This document shows positions 9,219-17,775 of a DNA stretch of 64,000 bases, in pieces; position 1 is the stretch's first letter, and every line of letters starts with the position of its first letter. The DNA lies in the NCBI GenBank assembly GCA_900116395.1, contig FPAN01000002.1, positions 310,001-374,000 of the forward strand. The letters are read 5' to 3'. Made by a program: the position numbers and the translations under genes. Under the pieces are notes generated by a model, which was not told where the DNA came from, ran no database searches, and was given only the letters and a program-made list of their open reading frames with translations. Origin of the DNA: Lachnospiraceae bacterium XBD2001 (GTDB taxonomy: Bacteria > Bacillota > Clostridia > Lachnospirales > Lachnospiraceae).

Positions 9219-10394
9219 ATGAGTAAGTTAGAAATTACTTTTGAAGAATTAAAGAAGATGTTCCTTACGGCATATCTGTTAGTAGATGTACGGAACGCGG
9301 AAGATGCCGAGTATGGAATGCTTCCTGGGGCGGTGTGGCTGTCTCCGGAGGAGTTCCGAAGCGGCTTAGGCGAAGCGTGGATGCAGCGATTGAAGGAAGC
9401 TCCACAGGTTATTTTTTATTGCATGCGTGGGGAAAGGTCCTTGGAGTTTGCCGAGAAGATGCAGGCGGAAGGTATTCGTGCTTACAGCTTGGCAGGCGGA
9501 TATGTGGATTATATTCTTCGGGATATGGAATACTCTGATGAGAAGAAGTCAGAGATTGAGCAGAGCATTCGCAAGACCTTCCACAAGAAGCTTTTTACCC
9601 CGTTTGCTAAGGCTATTAATCGATATGAGTTATTACAGCCGGGCGACCATGTGGCAGTTTGCATCAGTGGTGGTAAGGATTCTATGCTGATGGCGAAGCT
9701 GTTCCAGGAATTGAAGAAGCATAACAAGTTCGAATTCGAGCTGACATATCTTGTGATGGATCCGGGGTATAGTGCAGCCAATCGTCAGGTAATCGAGCAG
9801 AATGCCAAGCTGATGGATATTCCGGTGACTATTTTCGAGTCCGATATCTTTGATGCGGTGGATACTATAGAGAACTCACCATGTTACTTATGTGCTCGGA
9901 TGAGACGCGGTCATCTGTATGCCAAGGCGAAGGAACTGGGATGTAATAAGATTGCACTAGGACATCATTATGATGATGTGATTGAGACGATTTTGATGGG
10001 AATGCTCTATGGTGCACAGGTTCAGACTATGATGCCGAAGATTCATTCTACGAACTTCGAAGGCATGGAGCTGATTCGACCGATGTATTTGATTCGTGAG
10101 GATGATATCAAGCGCTGGCGTGATGCTAATGGACTTCATTTTATCCAGTGTGCGTGTCATTTCACCGATACTTGCTCTGCCATTGATCCGGAAGGACATT
10201 CCCATTCCAAGCGAATGGAAGTAAAGCATCTAATTGCTGAGATGAAGAAGACGAATCCTTTCGTGGAAGGCAATATCTTTAAGAGCGTTGAGAACGTAAA
10301 CCTGCGTACCATCATTGCTTACAAGGAGAATGGTGTGAAGCATGATTTTACGGAGAACTATGAGGCCTGGGGACGGGAAGGTAATGAGGAATAG
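9219..10394 (+). CDS. Rhodanese domain fused to TtcA-like PP-loop ATPase (tRNA 2-thiolation type)
   Basis: I use the ATG at 9219, just after the preceding stop; an in-frame ATG at 9204 would overlap that gene and cannot be excluded. Residues 1-105 are a rhodanese domain with the active-site loop CMRGERS, where the Cys carries persulfide sulfur. Residues about 120-390 are a TtcA-type PP-loop domain: ISGGKDSMLMAK for ATP, CYLCARMRRG with the CxxC motif, LGHHYDDVIET, and a later CAC pair. TtcA thiolates cytidine 32 of tRNA. Fusing a sulfur carrier to the thiolase gives a self-contained sulfur path. tRNA is the expected substrate, though a related TtcA-like role cannot be ruled out. Confidence 0.8.
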   Translation: MSKLEITFEELKKMFLTAYLLVDVRNAEDAEYGMLPGAVWLSPEEFRSGLGEAWMQRLKEAPQVIFYCMRGERSLEFAEKMQAEGIRAYSLAGGYVDYILRDMEYSDEKKSEIEQSIRKTFHKKLFTPFAKAINRYELLQPGDHVAVCISGGKDSMLMAKLFQELKKHNKFEFELTYLVMDPGYSAANRQVIEQNAKLMDIPVTIFESDIFDAVDTIENSPCYLCARMRRGHLYAKAKELGCNKIALGHHYDDVIETILMGMLYGAQVQTMMPKIHSTNFEGMELIRPMYLIREDDIKRWRDANGLHFIQCACHFTDTCSAIDPEGHSHSKRMEVKHLIAEMKKTNPFVEGNIFKSVENVNLRTIIAYKENGVKHDFTENYEAWGREGNEE

Positions 10395-10406
10395 CATTCT
10401 GTATGA

Positions 10407-10412
10407 TATAAT
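10407..10412 (+). promoter_or_regulatory. Candidate -10 element upstream of mtnN
   Basis: A perfect TATAAT lies in the 58 bp between the TtcA-like gene and mtnN, about 40 bp before the mtnN start. No convincing -35 hexamer is found 17 bp upstream, so this is only a possible promoter start for the mtnN operon. Confidence 0.3.
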
Positions 10413-10452
10413 ACGGATGTTTTAAAATGTTAATGAATAAGGAGATTCAGAT

Positions 10453-11133
10453 ATGATAGGTATTATTGGCGCAATGCAGGTTGAGATTGAAGGTTTGAAG
10501 AAGTCTATGACAGATGTGACAACTGAAGTTGTCAGTGGCGTGACTTTTTATTCCGGCAAGTTAGCGGGCAAGGACGTTGTTGCTGCTGTCAGCGGTGTAG
10601 GTAAGGTATTTGCTGCTATTTGTGCTGAGGCGATGATTCTTCACTTCCATGCAGATCATTTGATTAACATTGGTGTAGCAGGTAGTGTTACTGATAAGTT
10701 GAAGGTATTGGATGTTGCATTGGCTACTGCAGTAGTGCAGCATGATATGAATACTACAGCTATCGGAGATCCGCTTGGCTTATTATCCGGAATCAATAAG
10801 GTAGAGCTTCCGGCAGATGAGCAGATGACGAAGATCATGTCTGATGCTATGGATGAACTTGGCATTAAGCATGAGAACGGCGTCATTGCTTCCGGTGATT
10901 TATTTGTAGATACACCTGCTCAGAGAGCGAAGATTGCAGATCGCTTCGATGCTATTGCAGCTGAGATGGAAGGTGCTAGTATCGGTCATGTATGTTATGT
11001 AAACCGTGTACCGTTCACCATTATTCGTTCTATCTCTGATGCAGAGGGCAGTTCTATGGATTTTGCTACCTTTGCAGAGAAGGCAGCAGAGCAGTCCATC
11101 CGTATTGTGATTAAGGGATTAGAGAGACTGTAA
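10453..11133 (+). CDS. mtnN: 5'-methylthioadenosine/S-adenosylhomocysteine nucleosidase
   Basis: This 226-residue protein matches MtnN/Pfs over its whole length. It opens with IGIIGAMQVEIEGLK, containing the catalytic Glu near residue 11, has the central NIGVAGSV segment, AAEMEGASIGHVCY that contacts the ribose, and RSISDAEGS with the catalytic Asp. It cleaves methylthioadenosine and S-adenosylhomocysteine to adenine plus the thio-ribose. The product S-ribosylhomocysteine is the substrate of LuxS, encoded at 13492. Usually these genes are adjacent or functionally linked; here an MBOAT/SGNH pair separates them. A GGAG ribosome site lies just before the start. Confidence 0.95.
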   Translation: MIGIIGAMQVEIEGLKKSMTDVTTEVVSGVTFYSGKLAGKDVVAAVSGVGKVFAAICAEAMILHFHADHLINIGVAGSVTDKLKVLDVALATAVVQHDMNTTAIGDPLGLLSGINKVELPADEQMTKIMSDAMDELGIKHENGVIASGDLFVDTPAQRAKIADRFDAIAAEMEGASIGHVCYVNRVPFTIIRSISDAEGSSMDFATFAEKAAEQSIRIVIKGLERL

Positions 11134-11148
11134 TCAAAGGAGCAGGGA

Positions 11149-12537
11149 ATGTCGTTAGTAACAATACAATTTGTTATCTTTTGTGTGGCTTTTCTTGTAG
11201 CTTATTATGCGGTTGGGGTAATTCTACCGAAGTGGCAGTGGTGCATTTCTTTGGTTGGCAGCGTGGTGTTTTACCTGTTCAGCGGCCCATGGAATGCACT
11301 GTTGTTATTGGCAACGGTTGTTGTAACTTATGGCGCGGCTGTGCTGATGGAACAGTGGGAGAAAAATAGCAAGGCGGTAATGGTCGGATGCATTGTTATA
11401 TGCGTTGGCTTGTTGCTTCTATGCAAGTTCGATCGAAACTTCTTCATGCCACTGGGTATTTCCTTTTATACATTCCAATCATTATCCTATGTGATTGATT
11501 GTTACAAGGGTAAGAGTAAGGCGCAGCGCAATTTCTTGAAGTATGTGCTGTTTGTTTCCTTCTTTCCACAGATTGGGCAGGGACCAATTGGACGATATGA
11601 GCGTTTGGCACCACAGTTATATGTACCACATGGGTTTGATTATGATCAATTTGCCATGGGCATTATTCGAATGTTAATTGGTGCATTTAAGAAGCTGTTT
11701 GTTGCGAACCAGTTGGCACTGTTTGTAGATGCGATGTATGAAAATCCGGTAGAACATGCCGGTGTTTCGCTTCTGGTAGCCAGTGTGTGTTATACGATTC
11801 AGCTGTATGCGGACTTCTCAGGATATATGGATTTAGCGATTGGTATTGGCCAAGCATGCGGAATTCATCTGGATGAGAATTTCCGTGCACCATACTTAGC
11901 GACATCTATTCGGGATTTTTGGAATCGTTGGCATCTGACTTTATCTACGTGGTTGAGGGATTACCTCTATATTCCGTTGGGAGGAAATCGTAAAGGATTC
12001 TTCCGTAAGAATGTCAATATTTTAATCGTCATGCTGGTGAGTGGCATTTGGCATGGAAATACATGGAATTTCCTGATATGGGGTGGCTTACATGGTCTGT
12101 ATCAGGTGATAGAGAGCATTGGACGTCAGGCCGGATTTGGCAAGAAGCCGGATGCCGGCGTAAGACGTGTTATTCACATTGTTTGGACTTTTTTCTGGGT
12201 GAATCTGGCCTGGATTTTCTTCCGACTGCCAACCTTAGGCGATGTAGTTACTATGATGAGGCAGGTTGTATTCGGATTCTTCCAGGATGGATGGAAAGCA
12301 GAATTGTGGAGCCTGGATGGATTCTACGGAGCATTCTGGATTTGGGCTGTACTTGGTGTCTTATGTATGCTGATTATGGACTTGATGCGTGAACATGATG
12401 TTCAGGTAGAAGCGTTCGTTTATAAACAGCCACTTGTGCTGCGGTGGGCGATGTTGTTTTGCCTGTGTTTTGTGATTTTTGTTTTCTGCAATTCCGAAGC
12501 AGCTAGTAGTACGAATTTCTTATACTATCGTTTTTGA
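11149..12537 (+). CDS. MBOAT family membrane O-acyltransferase (second copy)
   Basis: This 462-residue multi-pass protein is a paralogue of the one at 2320. It shares DFWNRWHLTLSTWLRDYLYI, PLGGNRKGF and SGIWHGNTWNF, with the catalytic His in the last motif, and also an FVSFFPQIGQGPIGRYE loop close to the other copy's FASFFPQVVQGPIPRYE. It acts in the cytoplasmic membrane to export acyl groups onto a surface polymer. It is followed at 9 bp by an SGNH-like gene, repeating the MBOAT-partner layout. Its codon use looks richer in G and C than the first copy, so the two pairs are probably not a recent duplication. Confidence 0.9.
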   Translation: MSLVTIQFVIFCVAFLVAYYAVGVILPKWQWCISLVGSVVFYLFSGPWNALLLLATVVVTYGAAVLMEQWEKNSKAVMVGCIVICVGLLLLCKFDRNFFMPLGISFYTFQSLSYVIDCYKGKSKAQRNFLKYVLFVSFFPQIGQGPIGRYERLAPQLYVPHGFDYDQFAMGIIRMLIGAFKKLFVANQLALFVDAMYENPVEHAGVSLLVASVCYTIQLYADFSGYMDLAIGIGQACGIHLDENFRAPYLATSIRDFWNRWHLTLSTWLRDYLYIPLGGNRKGFFRKNVNILIVMLVSGIWHGNTWNFLIWGGLHGLYQVIESIGRQAGFGKKPDAGVRRVIHIVWTFFWVNLAWIFFRLPTLGDVVTMMRQVVFGFFQDGWKAELWSLDGFYGAFWIWAVLGVLCMLIMDLMREHDVQVEAFVYKQPLVLRWAMLFCLCFVIFVFCNSEAASSTNFLYYRF

Positions 12538-12546
12538 TGGAGTGAT

Positions 12547-13476
12547 ATGAAGAAAGTTATCATAAGGTTTGTGGGATTTCTGCTGTGCTTTGCGATTGGA
12601 ACCACATGCCTTCTAAGATTCATGCCGGATAAATTTGCCACATCCTATCAGCGCGGATTGGTACGACAATATGATTATCTGCGTAGTGTGGCAGATGATG
12701 AGAAGATTGTATTCTTGGGATATTCTACTATGTGCTTCGGGCTGGATATGGACCGTATGGAAGAGCTTTCCGGGAAGCGCACAGTGATTCTGGCAAATCA
12801 GATTAGTGTGGGATATCCGCTGTTTGTGGAGATGTCAAAGGAATATTTGCATCCGGGAGATACCGTAGTAATGGAAGTCTATGACTACGATTACTGGGAT
12901 GTAGGTGTTGATAATCTGCTAACCGGAATCGGTAAGCAGATAGATTTGTATCGCTTTATTCCGAAACAGATGCGGATGGAAGTGGCTGCACGATTTCCGG
13001 CAGTAGTGAAGAAGAATTTGGAATATATCCTGAATCGTCATGGAGGATTTGGCGGACCGTATTCTGCGGAAGGGTTCGATGGCCGAGGAAACTATGTTTT
13101 TTATCGCGATGAATGCGTATTGACAGATCCGTATGAAGGAGAATCCGGATGGACGGATTATACGGATACAGAGCTTCCGGAGGATACAATAGAGGCATTG
13201 AATGCATATGCAACTTGGTGTAAAGAACATGATGTGACATTGTATTTTACCGTACCGCCGGTATGCGAGGATGTAGTAAAGGCCGGAACCGGTGACGAGG
13301 CGACGATGGATGCACGAGATGCAGCATATCAAAGAGTGCTTGATGCTCCGTTGATTTCTCGGTCGAAGGACTATGTGTTTTCCAGAGAATATATGTGGGA
13401 CGCACACAATAACACGAAGGGGCAGCTAGAGCGAACCGAGCGATTGTATCAGGATATAAATCGTGCGAGTGAATAG
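12547..13476 (+). CDS. Membrane-anchored SGNH-like protein, MBOAT partner (second copy)
   Basis: This 309-residue protein has an N-terminal anchor (about residues 5-24) and then an extracytoplasmic domain. IVFLGYSTMCFGLDMDRM (about 55-72) sits where SGNH block I is expected, with Gly-Tyr-Ser in place of Gly-Ser-Ser. VVMEVYDYDYWD follows, as in DltD/AlgJ-like proteins. It lacks the C-terminal extension of the first copy (505 residues). A distal catalytic Asp-x-x-His is not clear; WDAHNNTKGQ near residue 292 is a candidate. Position right after the MBOAT gene makes a joint role in O-acylation likely. Confidence 0.65.
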   Translation: MKKVIIRFVGFLLCFAIGTTCLLRFMPDKFATSYQRGLVRQYDYLRSVADDEKIVFLGYSTMCFGLDMDRMEELSGKRTVILANQISVGYPLFVEMSKEYLHPGDTVVMEVYDYDYWDVGVDNLLTGIGKQIDLYRFIPKQMRMEVAARFPAVVKKNLEYILNRHGGFGGPYSAEGFDGRGNYVFYRDECVLTDPYEGESGWTDYTDTELPEDTIEALNAYATWCKEHDVTLYFTVPPVCEDVVKAGTGDEATMDARDAAYQRVLDAPLISRSKDYVFSREYMWDAHNNTKGQLERTERLYQDINRASE

Positions 13477-13491
13477 ATTAGGAGGACCAAT

Positions 13492-13956
13492 ATGGCAGTT
13501 GAGCGTATTACCAGTTTTACCATTAATCATAATATCTTGGAGCCGGGATTCTATATTTCTAGAATTGATGGCGACATTACGACATATGATATTCGTGTGC
13601 GTAAGCCGAATGCGGGAGATTACATGAGTAATTTGACCATGCATTCCGTAGAGCACATGTTTGCAACGTATATCCGTAATTCTGAGATTGCTGAGGATGT
13701 CATCTATTTTGGACCGATGGGATGTCAGACGGGATTCTATCTCTTGGTTCGTAATCAGGATCCGAAGCGCGTCTTCGAGATTACGAAGAAGGTATATAAG
13801 CAGATTGTTGACCATGAAGGCGATGTCTTCGGTAAATCTGCTATCGAGTGTGGTAACTATCAAAACTTGGATATTGATGAGGCGAAGAAGGAAGCTGCCA
13901 AGGATTTAGCTATCCTTGAGGCCCATACAAATATGGAGTTTACGTATCCGGAGTAG
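13492..13956 (+). CDS. luxS: S-ribosylhomocysteine lyase (AI-2 synthase)
   Basis: This 154-residue protein is a clear LuxS. The zinc site is HSVEH at residues 51-55 plus Cys120 in AIECGNY, and GPMGCQTGFY carries the catalytic Cys at 78. It splits S-ribosylhomocysteine into homocysteine and 4,5-dihydroxy-2,3-pentanedione, the autoinducer-2 precursor. With MtnN at 10453 it completes detoxification of S-adenosylhomocysteine. It has a strong AGGAGG ribosome site and follows the SGNH gene by 15 bp, so the four genes from mtnN may be one transcript. Confidence 0.96.
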   Translation: MAVERITSFTINHNILEPGFYISRIDGDITTYDIRVRKPNAGDYMSNLTMHSVEHMFATYIRNSEIAEDVIYFGPMGCQTGFYLLVRNQDPKRVFEITKKVYKQIVDHEGDVFGKSAIECGNYQNLDIDEAKKEAAKDLAILEAHTNMEFTYPE

Positions 13957-13968
13957 GAGGTTTTTATA

Positions 13969-15396
13969 ATGCAGAAATTGTTATCGCGGATGGCGATTTT
14001 GGCTATATTTGTTATGGTGCTGATAAATACTTTTGCAGCAGCATATACAGTTCCGGTGTCCGATGATTTTGGCACATATCAGAGCTTGGCAGGGATGACT
14101 TCTCCACTTGGGCAAGTAGGTAATGCCCTGACTCTTTCTATCGGCACATATAAAACATGGCAGGGAACATATTTTTCATCCTTTATTAATCCATTATTAT
14201 CACCTCTTAATGTGGGTGGCATGTGGCTCTTACGCGTAGAGATGGTGATTCACAGCTTATTGTTCTTTGTAGCTTTAATTTTCTTTTTGCATAGCTTTTG
14301 CAATCTTGTTTTGGCAGAAGGAAAAAAAGAACCATGGTTGTACGTCGTTGCACTTTTTGTTTTTGCAATGACTTGTTTCGGTGACTATCGTGAAGTATGG
14401 TTTTGGTTTAATGGTTCTTGCGTTCATAGTTTGCCGCTTATTTTAATGCTATTTTCCTTAGGCTTTACACTTCGGGCAATTCATTCAAATCGTATAAGTA
14501 ATGTGATTCTTGCCTGTATCTTTGCTTTTGGAGGATTAGGTGGTGCGCTTGTAGTTGTAGCAGGTGTTTGTTACCTGTTACTGGTTTTGGATGTATATTT
14601 GTTGCTTACATATAAGAAAATTCCGATAAGACAGCTTATAATTTCTGTTGTTTATCTTTGCTTTGCACTTGTTAATGCATCCGCACCCGGAAATTTTGTG
14701 CGTCATAACGTGATTGATAATACTGGAGTACATCCGCTGAATGCCTTGCGAGGAACGTACCAGATTTTGGTAACGCGGATTGAGACGATGCAACATGGAT
14801 ATGCAATATGGGTGTTAATCATTTGCTTTTTTGTGGTTGGTTTATATGCGAAGGTATCAGATAAAGTGAATCCCAAGGCTTATCTTGTGAGTTCCTTTTT
14901 ACTATTTGGTACGCCAATTATAGCAGTTTTTCCATTGGCTTTAGGATACAGCTCATTGGATTTGACGAGTCGAGCTTCTTTTTCTGTGGACTTATTTATT
15001 TACGTAGCTGTCTTCAATATTGCATTTGTCACTGGAGTATACGTAGACAGTATTAGAGGTCAGGTGACGAGGAAGCTGATTACAACATTTGCTGTTGTAT
15101 TAGCAGTTTTTTCTCTGAGCACGACTGATTATTCATTGGGGCAGATTCGAATTATAAGGACTGGATATGGCTTAGCGACAGGAAAATATCAGGACTATTA
15201 TAGTGATTGTCATGAGTTGTTCCATAGGCTTGAAAAGCGGAGAGGTGATGTAGTCCTACAACCTGAGGAGATGCCAATCGCTCCTAGGTATATGCATGAA
15301 TTCTATATTACATCCGATGCTGAGTCCTGGGAGAATAGGGCAATTGCAAATTATTTCGGTCTTGATTCTATCCGATTAGGAACAGAAAACGAGTAA
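13969..15396 (+). CDS. Multi-pass membrane protein, DUF6056-like (GT-C-type topology)
   Basis: This 475-residue, very hydrophobic protein has about eleven membrane segments. After the first helix it has VPVSDDFGTYQ, an acidic pair in the first outer loop as in GT-C glycosyltransferases, and later REVWFWFNGSCVHSLPLIL, a stretch typical of DUF6056-type proteins found beside surface-glycan genes. A short soluble tail follows the last helix. It starts 12 bp after luxS with GGAGG but looks more AT-rich than luxS. A glycan-related function is inferred from topology and the neighbourhood only. Confidence 0.5.
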   Translation: MQKLLSRMAILAIFVMVLINTFAAAYTVPVSDDFGTYQSLAGMTSPLGQVGNALTLSIGTYKTWQGTYFSSFINPLLSPLNVGGMWLLRVEMVIHSLLFFVALIFFLHSFCNLVLAEGKKEPWLYVVALFVFAMTCFGDYREVWFWFNGSCVHSLPLILMLFSLGFTLRAIHSNRISNVILACIFAFGGLGGALVVVAGVCYLLLVLDVYLLLTYKKIPIRQLIISVVYLCFALVNASAPGNFVRHNVIDNTGVHPLNALRGTYQILVTRIETMQHGYAIWVLIICFFVVGLYAKVSDKVNPKAYLVSSFLLFGTPIIAVFPLALGYSSLDLTSRASFSVDLFIYVAVFNIAFVTGVYVDSIRGQVTRKLITTFAVVLAVFSLSTTDYSLGQIRIIRTGYGLATGKYQDYYSDCHELFHRLEKRRGDVVLQPEEMPIAPRYMHEFYITSDAESWENRAIANYFGLDSIRLGTENE

Positions 15397-15435
15397 AGAG
15401 TGCGATGTGAGAAGTTGTGGTTATCGTGGGTGTTC

Positions 15436-15464
15436 TTGTGTTTTCTAGGAGTATTATTTATAAT
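15436..15464 (+). promoter_or_regulatory. Predicted sigma-A-type promoter for the Asp23 gene
   Basis: TTGTGT at 15436-15441 and a perfect TATAAT at 15459-15464 are separated by 17 bp, with the start codon about 36 bp downstream. It lies in a 103-bp gap after the membrane-protein gene. Confidence 0.55.
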
Positions 15465-15499
15465 ATGTCTTAGGATTTGGACATTAGGAGGCATGAAAT

Positions 15500-15862
15500 A
15501 TGGCAAAAGATAAACAGGTTTTTGAGATTAAGGATGGCGTTGTTGCTACTGAGGAAGTGATGGCGATTATCGCCGGACTTGCGGCTACAGAGGCTGATGG
15601 TGTCTGCAGCTTAGATGGTGGTCTTGTGAATGAGAATATTGCTAAGGCCGGTATGAATAAGCTTCAGAAGGGTGTTCGTATCGTTACCAACGATGACGAG
15701 AGTGTTAGTGTGCGTTTAGCACTGAACATTAACTACGGTGTTGAGATTCCTGCTGTGTGCAAGAATGCACAGGAGAAGGTGAAGTCCACTCTTGAGAATA
15801 TGACCGGACTGAATGTGAAGGATGTGGATATCCGCATCGCATCTGTTGCTATGGGCAACTAA
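15500..15862 (+). CDS. Asp23/Gls24 family envelope stress protein
   Basis: This 120-residue protein has the Asp23 core: GVVATEEVMAIIAGLAATE, then a VCSLDGG loop, VSVRLALNINYGVEIP, and the final NVKDVDIRIASVAM. The family is membrane-associated and linked to cell-envelope homeostasis in Firmicutes. It sits directly upstream of nusB, its usual place in Lachnospiraceae and relatives. It has its own likely promoter and a terminator-like hairpin afterwards, so it is probably transcribed separately from the nusB operon, at least in part. Confidence 0.9.
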   Translation: MAKDKQVFEIKDGVVATEEVMAIIAGLAATEADGVCSLDGGLVNENIAKAGMNKLQKGVRIVTNDDESVSVRLALNINYGVEIPAVCKNAQEKVKSTLENMTGLNVKDVDIRIASVAMGN

Positions 15863-15903
15863 TTGGTACCTTGAAATTTCATTTTTCTAACTAAGTTTTC
15901 AGT

Positions 15904-15935
15904 AGGGTACCTATATTCTTTAGGTACCCTTTTAT
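15904..15935 (+). terminator. Rho-independent terminator after the Asp23 gene
   Basis: AGGGTACCT at 15904-15912 and AGGTACCCT at 15922-15930 form a perfect 9-bp stem with a 9-nt loop, followed by TTTTATTATTT. Confidence 0.8.
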
Positions 15936-15942
15936 TATTTAC

Positions 15943-16090
15943 GTATTCTATATTCATAGTTATATCTTCTTCAGACGCGCTCTCGCTTCTGTCGCAACGT
16001 CGCCCTACATAGATTCGCGAATACATTCGCTCATCAAGTAGAGACGTTGCTTAAGAGTCTTCAGAAGACATAGCTATGCATATAGAATAC
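15943..16090 (+). repeat. Long imperfect palindrome (148 bp) upstream of nusB
   Basis: The left arm at 15943-15970 and right arm at 16063-16090 are 28-nt inverted repeats differing at only three positions. A second nested pair, GCAACGTC at 15994-16001 and GACGTTGC at 16043-16050, and a central self-complementary TTCGCGAA at 16014-16021 continue the same fold. The whole would form one long hairpin ending 24 bp before the nusB start. No reading frame crosses it. It could be a miniature inverted-repeat element, a structured leader RNA, or a dispersed palindrome family. Confidence 0.65.
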
Positions 16091-16114
16091 TCACTATGGT
16101 AAGGAGTTATAAAT

Positions 16115-16507
16115 ATGACCAGAAGAGAAATTAGAGAAGAAACTTTCAAATTAGTCTTTCAAAAAGAGTTCTACAACGCTGAGGAGTTACCTGAGCAGAT
16201 GACTCTGTTCTTAGGCGAGAATCCTGAAGCAACAGACGAAGAGAAGGAGCAGATGGATGCTCGCGTGAAGGCGATTATTGAGAAGCTTCCTGAGATTGAT
16301 GCCATCATTGATGGTGTTGCTGAAGGTTGGAAGACCAATCGTATGGGTAAGGTGGAGTTAGCTATTATTCGTCTTGCTACCTATGAGATTAAGTTCGAGG
16401 ATTTGCCTGCCGGTATTGCTATCAATGAGGCAGTTGAGATGGCAAAGCGTTACGGTGGAGATAACTCCAGCGCTTTCGTTAACGGTATTTTGGCAAAGGT
16501 CGTTTAA
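16115..16507 (+). CDS. nusB: Transcription antitermination factor NusB
   Basis: This 130-residue all-helical protein matches NusB over its length. It begins RREIREETFKLVFQ, which binds boxA RNA in the family, and ends with the conserved EAVEMAKRYGGDNSSAFVNGIL. With NusE (S10) it binds boxA and prevents premature termination in rRNA operons. Its TAA stop overlaps the xseA ATG by one base, showing translational coupling. It opens the classic nusB-xseA-xseB-ispA-dxs-tlyA run of Clostridia. Confidence 0.95.
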   Translation: MTRREIREETFKLVFQKEFYNAEELPEQMTLFLGENPEATDEEKEQMDARVKAIIEKLPEIDAIIDGVAEGWKTNRMGKVELAIIRLATYEIKFEDLPAGIAINEAVEMAKRYGGDNSSAFVNGILAKVV

Positions 16508-17772
16508 TGGCAGAGAAGAATGTCTATTCTGTAGGACAAGTGAATCGCTACATTAAGAACATGTTCGCTGAGGATTTCTTCCTGCGTAACATTGCGGTTA
16601 CCGGAGAAATCTCTAACCTGAAGTATCATTCTTCCGGGCATATTTATTTCACCTTGAAGGATGCAGAGGGCGAGATTAAGGGCATCATGTTCCGTGGCAA
16701 GGCGGTAGGACTGAAATTCCGGATGAAGGATGGAGACAAGGTGATTGTCTCCGGATCCATCGAGGTCTATGACAAGGGCGGAACGTACCAGATTTATGCC
16801 AATACCATTCAGCTGGCTGGTGCAGGGGACTTGTATCTCCGCTTCGAAGAGCTGAAGAAAGAACTGGCGGAGATGGGCATGTTCGCTCCGGAGTATAAGA
16901 AGCCAATTCCGAAGTTCGCAAGACGTGTTGGAATTATCACAGCACCAACAGGTGCAGCGGTACGGGATATCATCCAGATATCCAAGCGGCGGAATCCTTA
17001 TGTAGAGCTGATTCTTTGCCCGACGTTAGTGCAGGGTGAAAGCGCGGTAGCAAGCATCTATGAGAGTATTGCAAGGATGGATGCATTAGGGCTGGATGTC
17101 CTCATCGTCGGTCGAGGCGGTGGCTCCATTGAAGACTTGTGGGCATTCAACGAGGAAGAGGTTGCAAGAGCAATCTTCGGATGCAACACGCCGGTCATCT
17201 CCGCGGTAGGACATGAGACAGATACCACCATTGCAGACTATGTGGCAGACTTACGGGCACCGACACCGTCGGCAGCAGCAGAATTGGCAGTTTTTGATAT
17301 GGGATTGATAGATGCTAATATTGCAGACTACAGGGCAAGACTACAGAGCAGCATGCAACAGCGTCTGCAGGACGCAAGAGTACGCGTGGCACAGCATAGT
17401 AAGCATTTGTCATTATTAAGCCCAGAGAACCAGTTGAACCAAAAGCGACAGCGCTTAGCTGAGGTGGAACGTCGAGTAGTGGAGCTTATGAATCGACGGA
17501 TAGAAGATGCTCGTATGCGATTAGATGGTTTGCAAAGTGCGATGCCAACAGCGATGGAGACAAAGCTTGTGGACCGTCGTCATCGTTTAGAGATGTTAGC
17601 AGCACGATTAGATGCTGCATCTCCGGTGAAGAAGTTCGCACAGGGTTATTCTTATACGGTGAATGCCGACGGCAAGAATATCTCTTCGACGGACGATGTG
17701 GCTGTTGGTGATGAATTAACCGTTTATCTTAGGGAAGGTAAGCTGGGTGTAGAAGTAAAGAACAAAGGATAA
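16507..17772 (+). CDS. xseA: Exodeoxyribonuclease VII large subunit
   Basis: This 421-residue protein has an N-terminal OB-fold (about 1-100) with VTGEISNLKYHSSGHIYFTL, the catalytic domain with RVGIITAPTGAAVRDII, LIVGRGGGSIEDLWAFNEE and AVGHETDTTIADYVADLRAPTPSAAAE, then a long coiled coil that binds the small subunit. The enzyme degrades single-stranded DNA from both ends. The small subunit gene xseB follows, but only after an inserted NeuD-like gene at 17776, which is unusual. Length is normal for the family. Confidence 0.96.
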   Translation: MAEKNVYSVGQVNRYIKNMFAEDFFLRNIAVTGEISNLKYHSSGHIYFTLKDAEGEIKGIMFRGKAVGLKFRMKDGDKVIVSGSIEVYDKGGTYQIYANTIQLAGAGDLYLRFEELKKELAEMGMFAPEYKKPIPKFARRVGIITAPTGAAVRDIIQISKRRNPYVELILCPTLVQGESAVASIYESIARMDALGLDVLIVGRGGGSIEDLWAFNEEEVARAIFGCNTPVISAVGHETDTTIADYVADLRAPTPSAAAELAVFDMGLIDANIADYRARLQSSMQQRLQDARVRVAQHSKHLSLLSPENQLNQKRQRLAEVERRVVELMNRRIEDARMRLDGLQSAMPTAMETKLVDRRHRLEMLAARLDAASPVKKFAQGYSYTVNADGKNISSTDDVAVGDELTVYLREGKLGVEVKNKG

Positions 17773-17775
17773 GAC

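Noticed and set aside
9335-9690. Overlapping + strand frames inside the rhodanese-TtcA gene
   Set aside because: They are alternative frames of a gene with full motif support.
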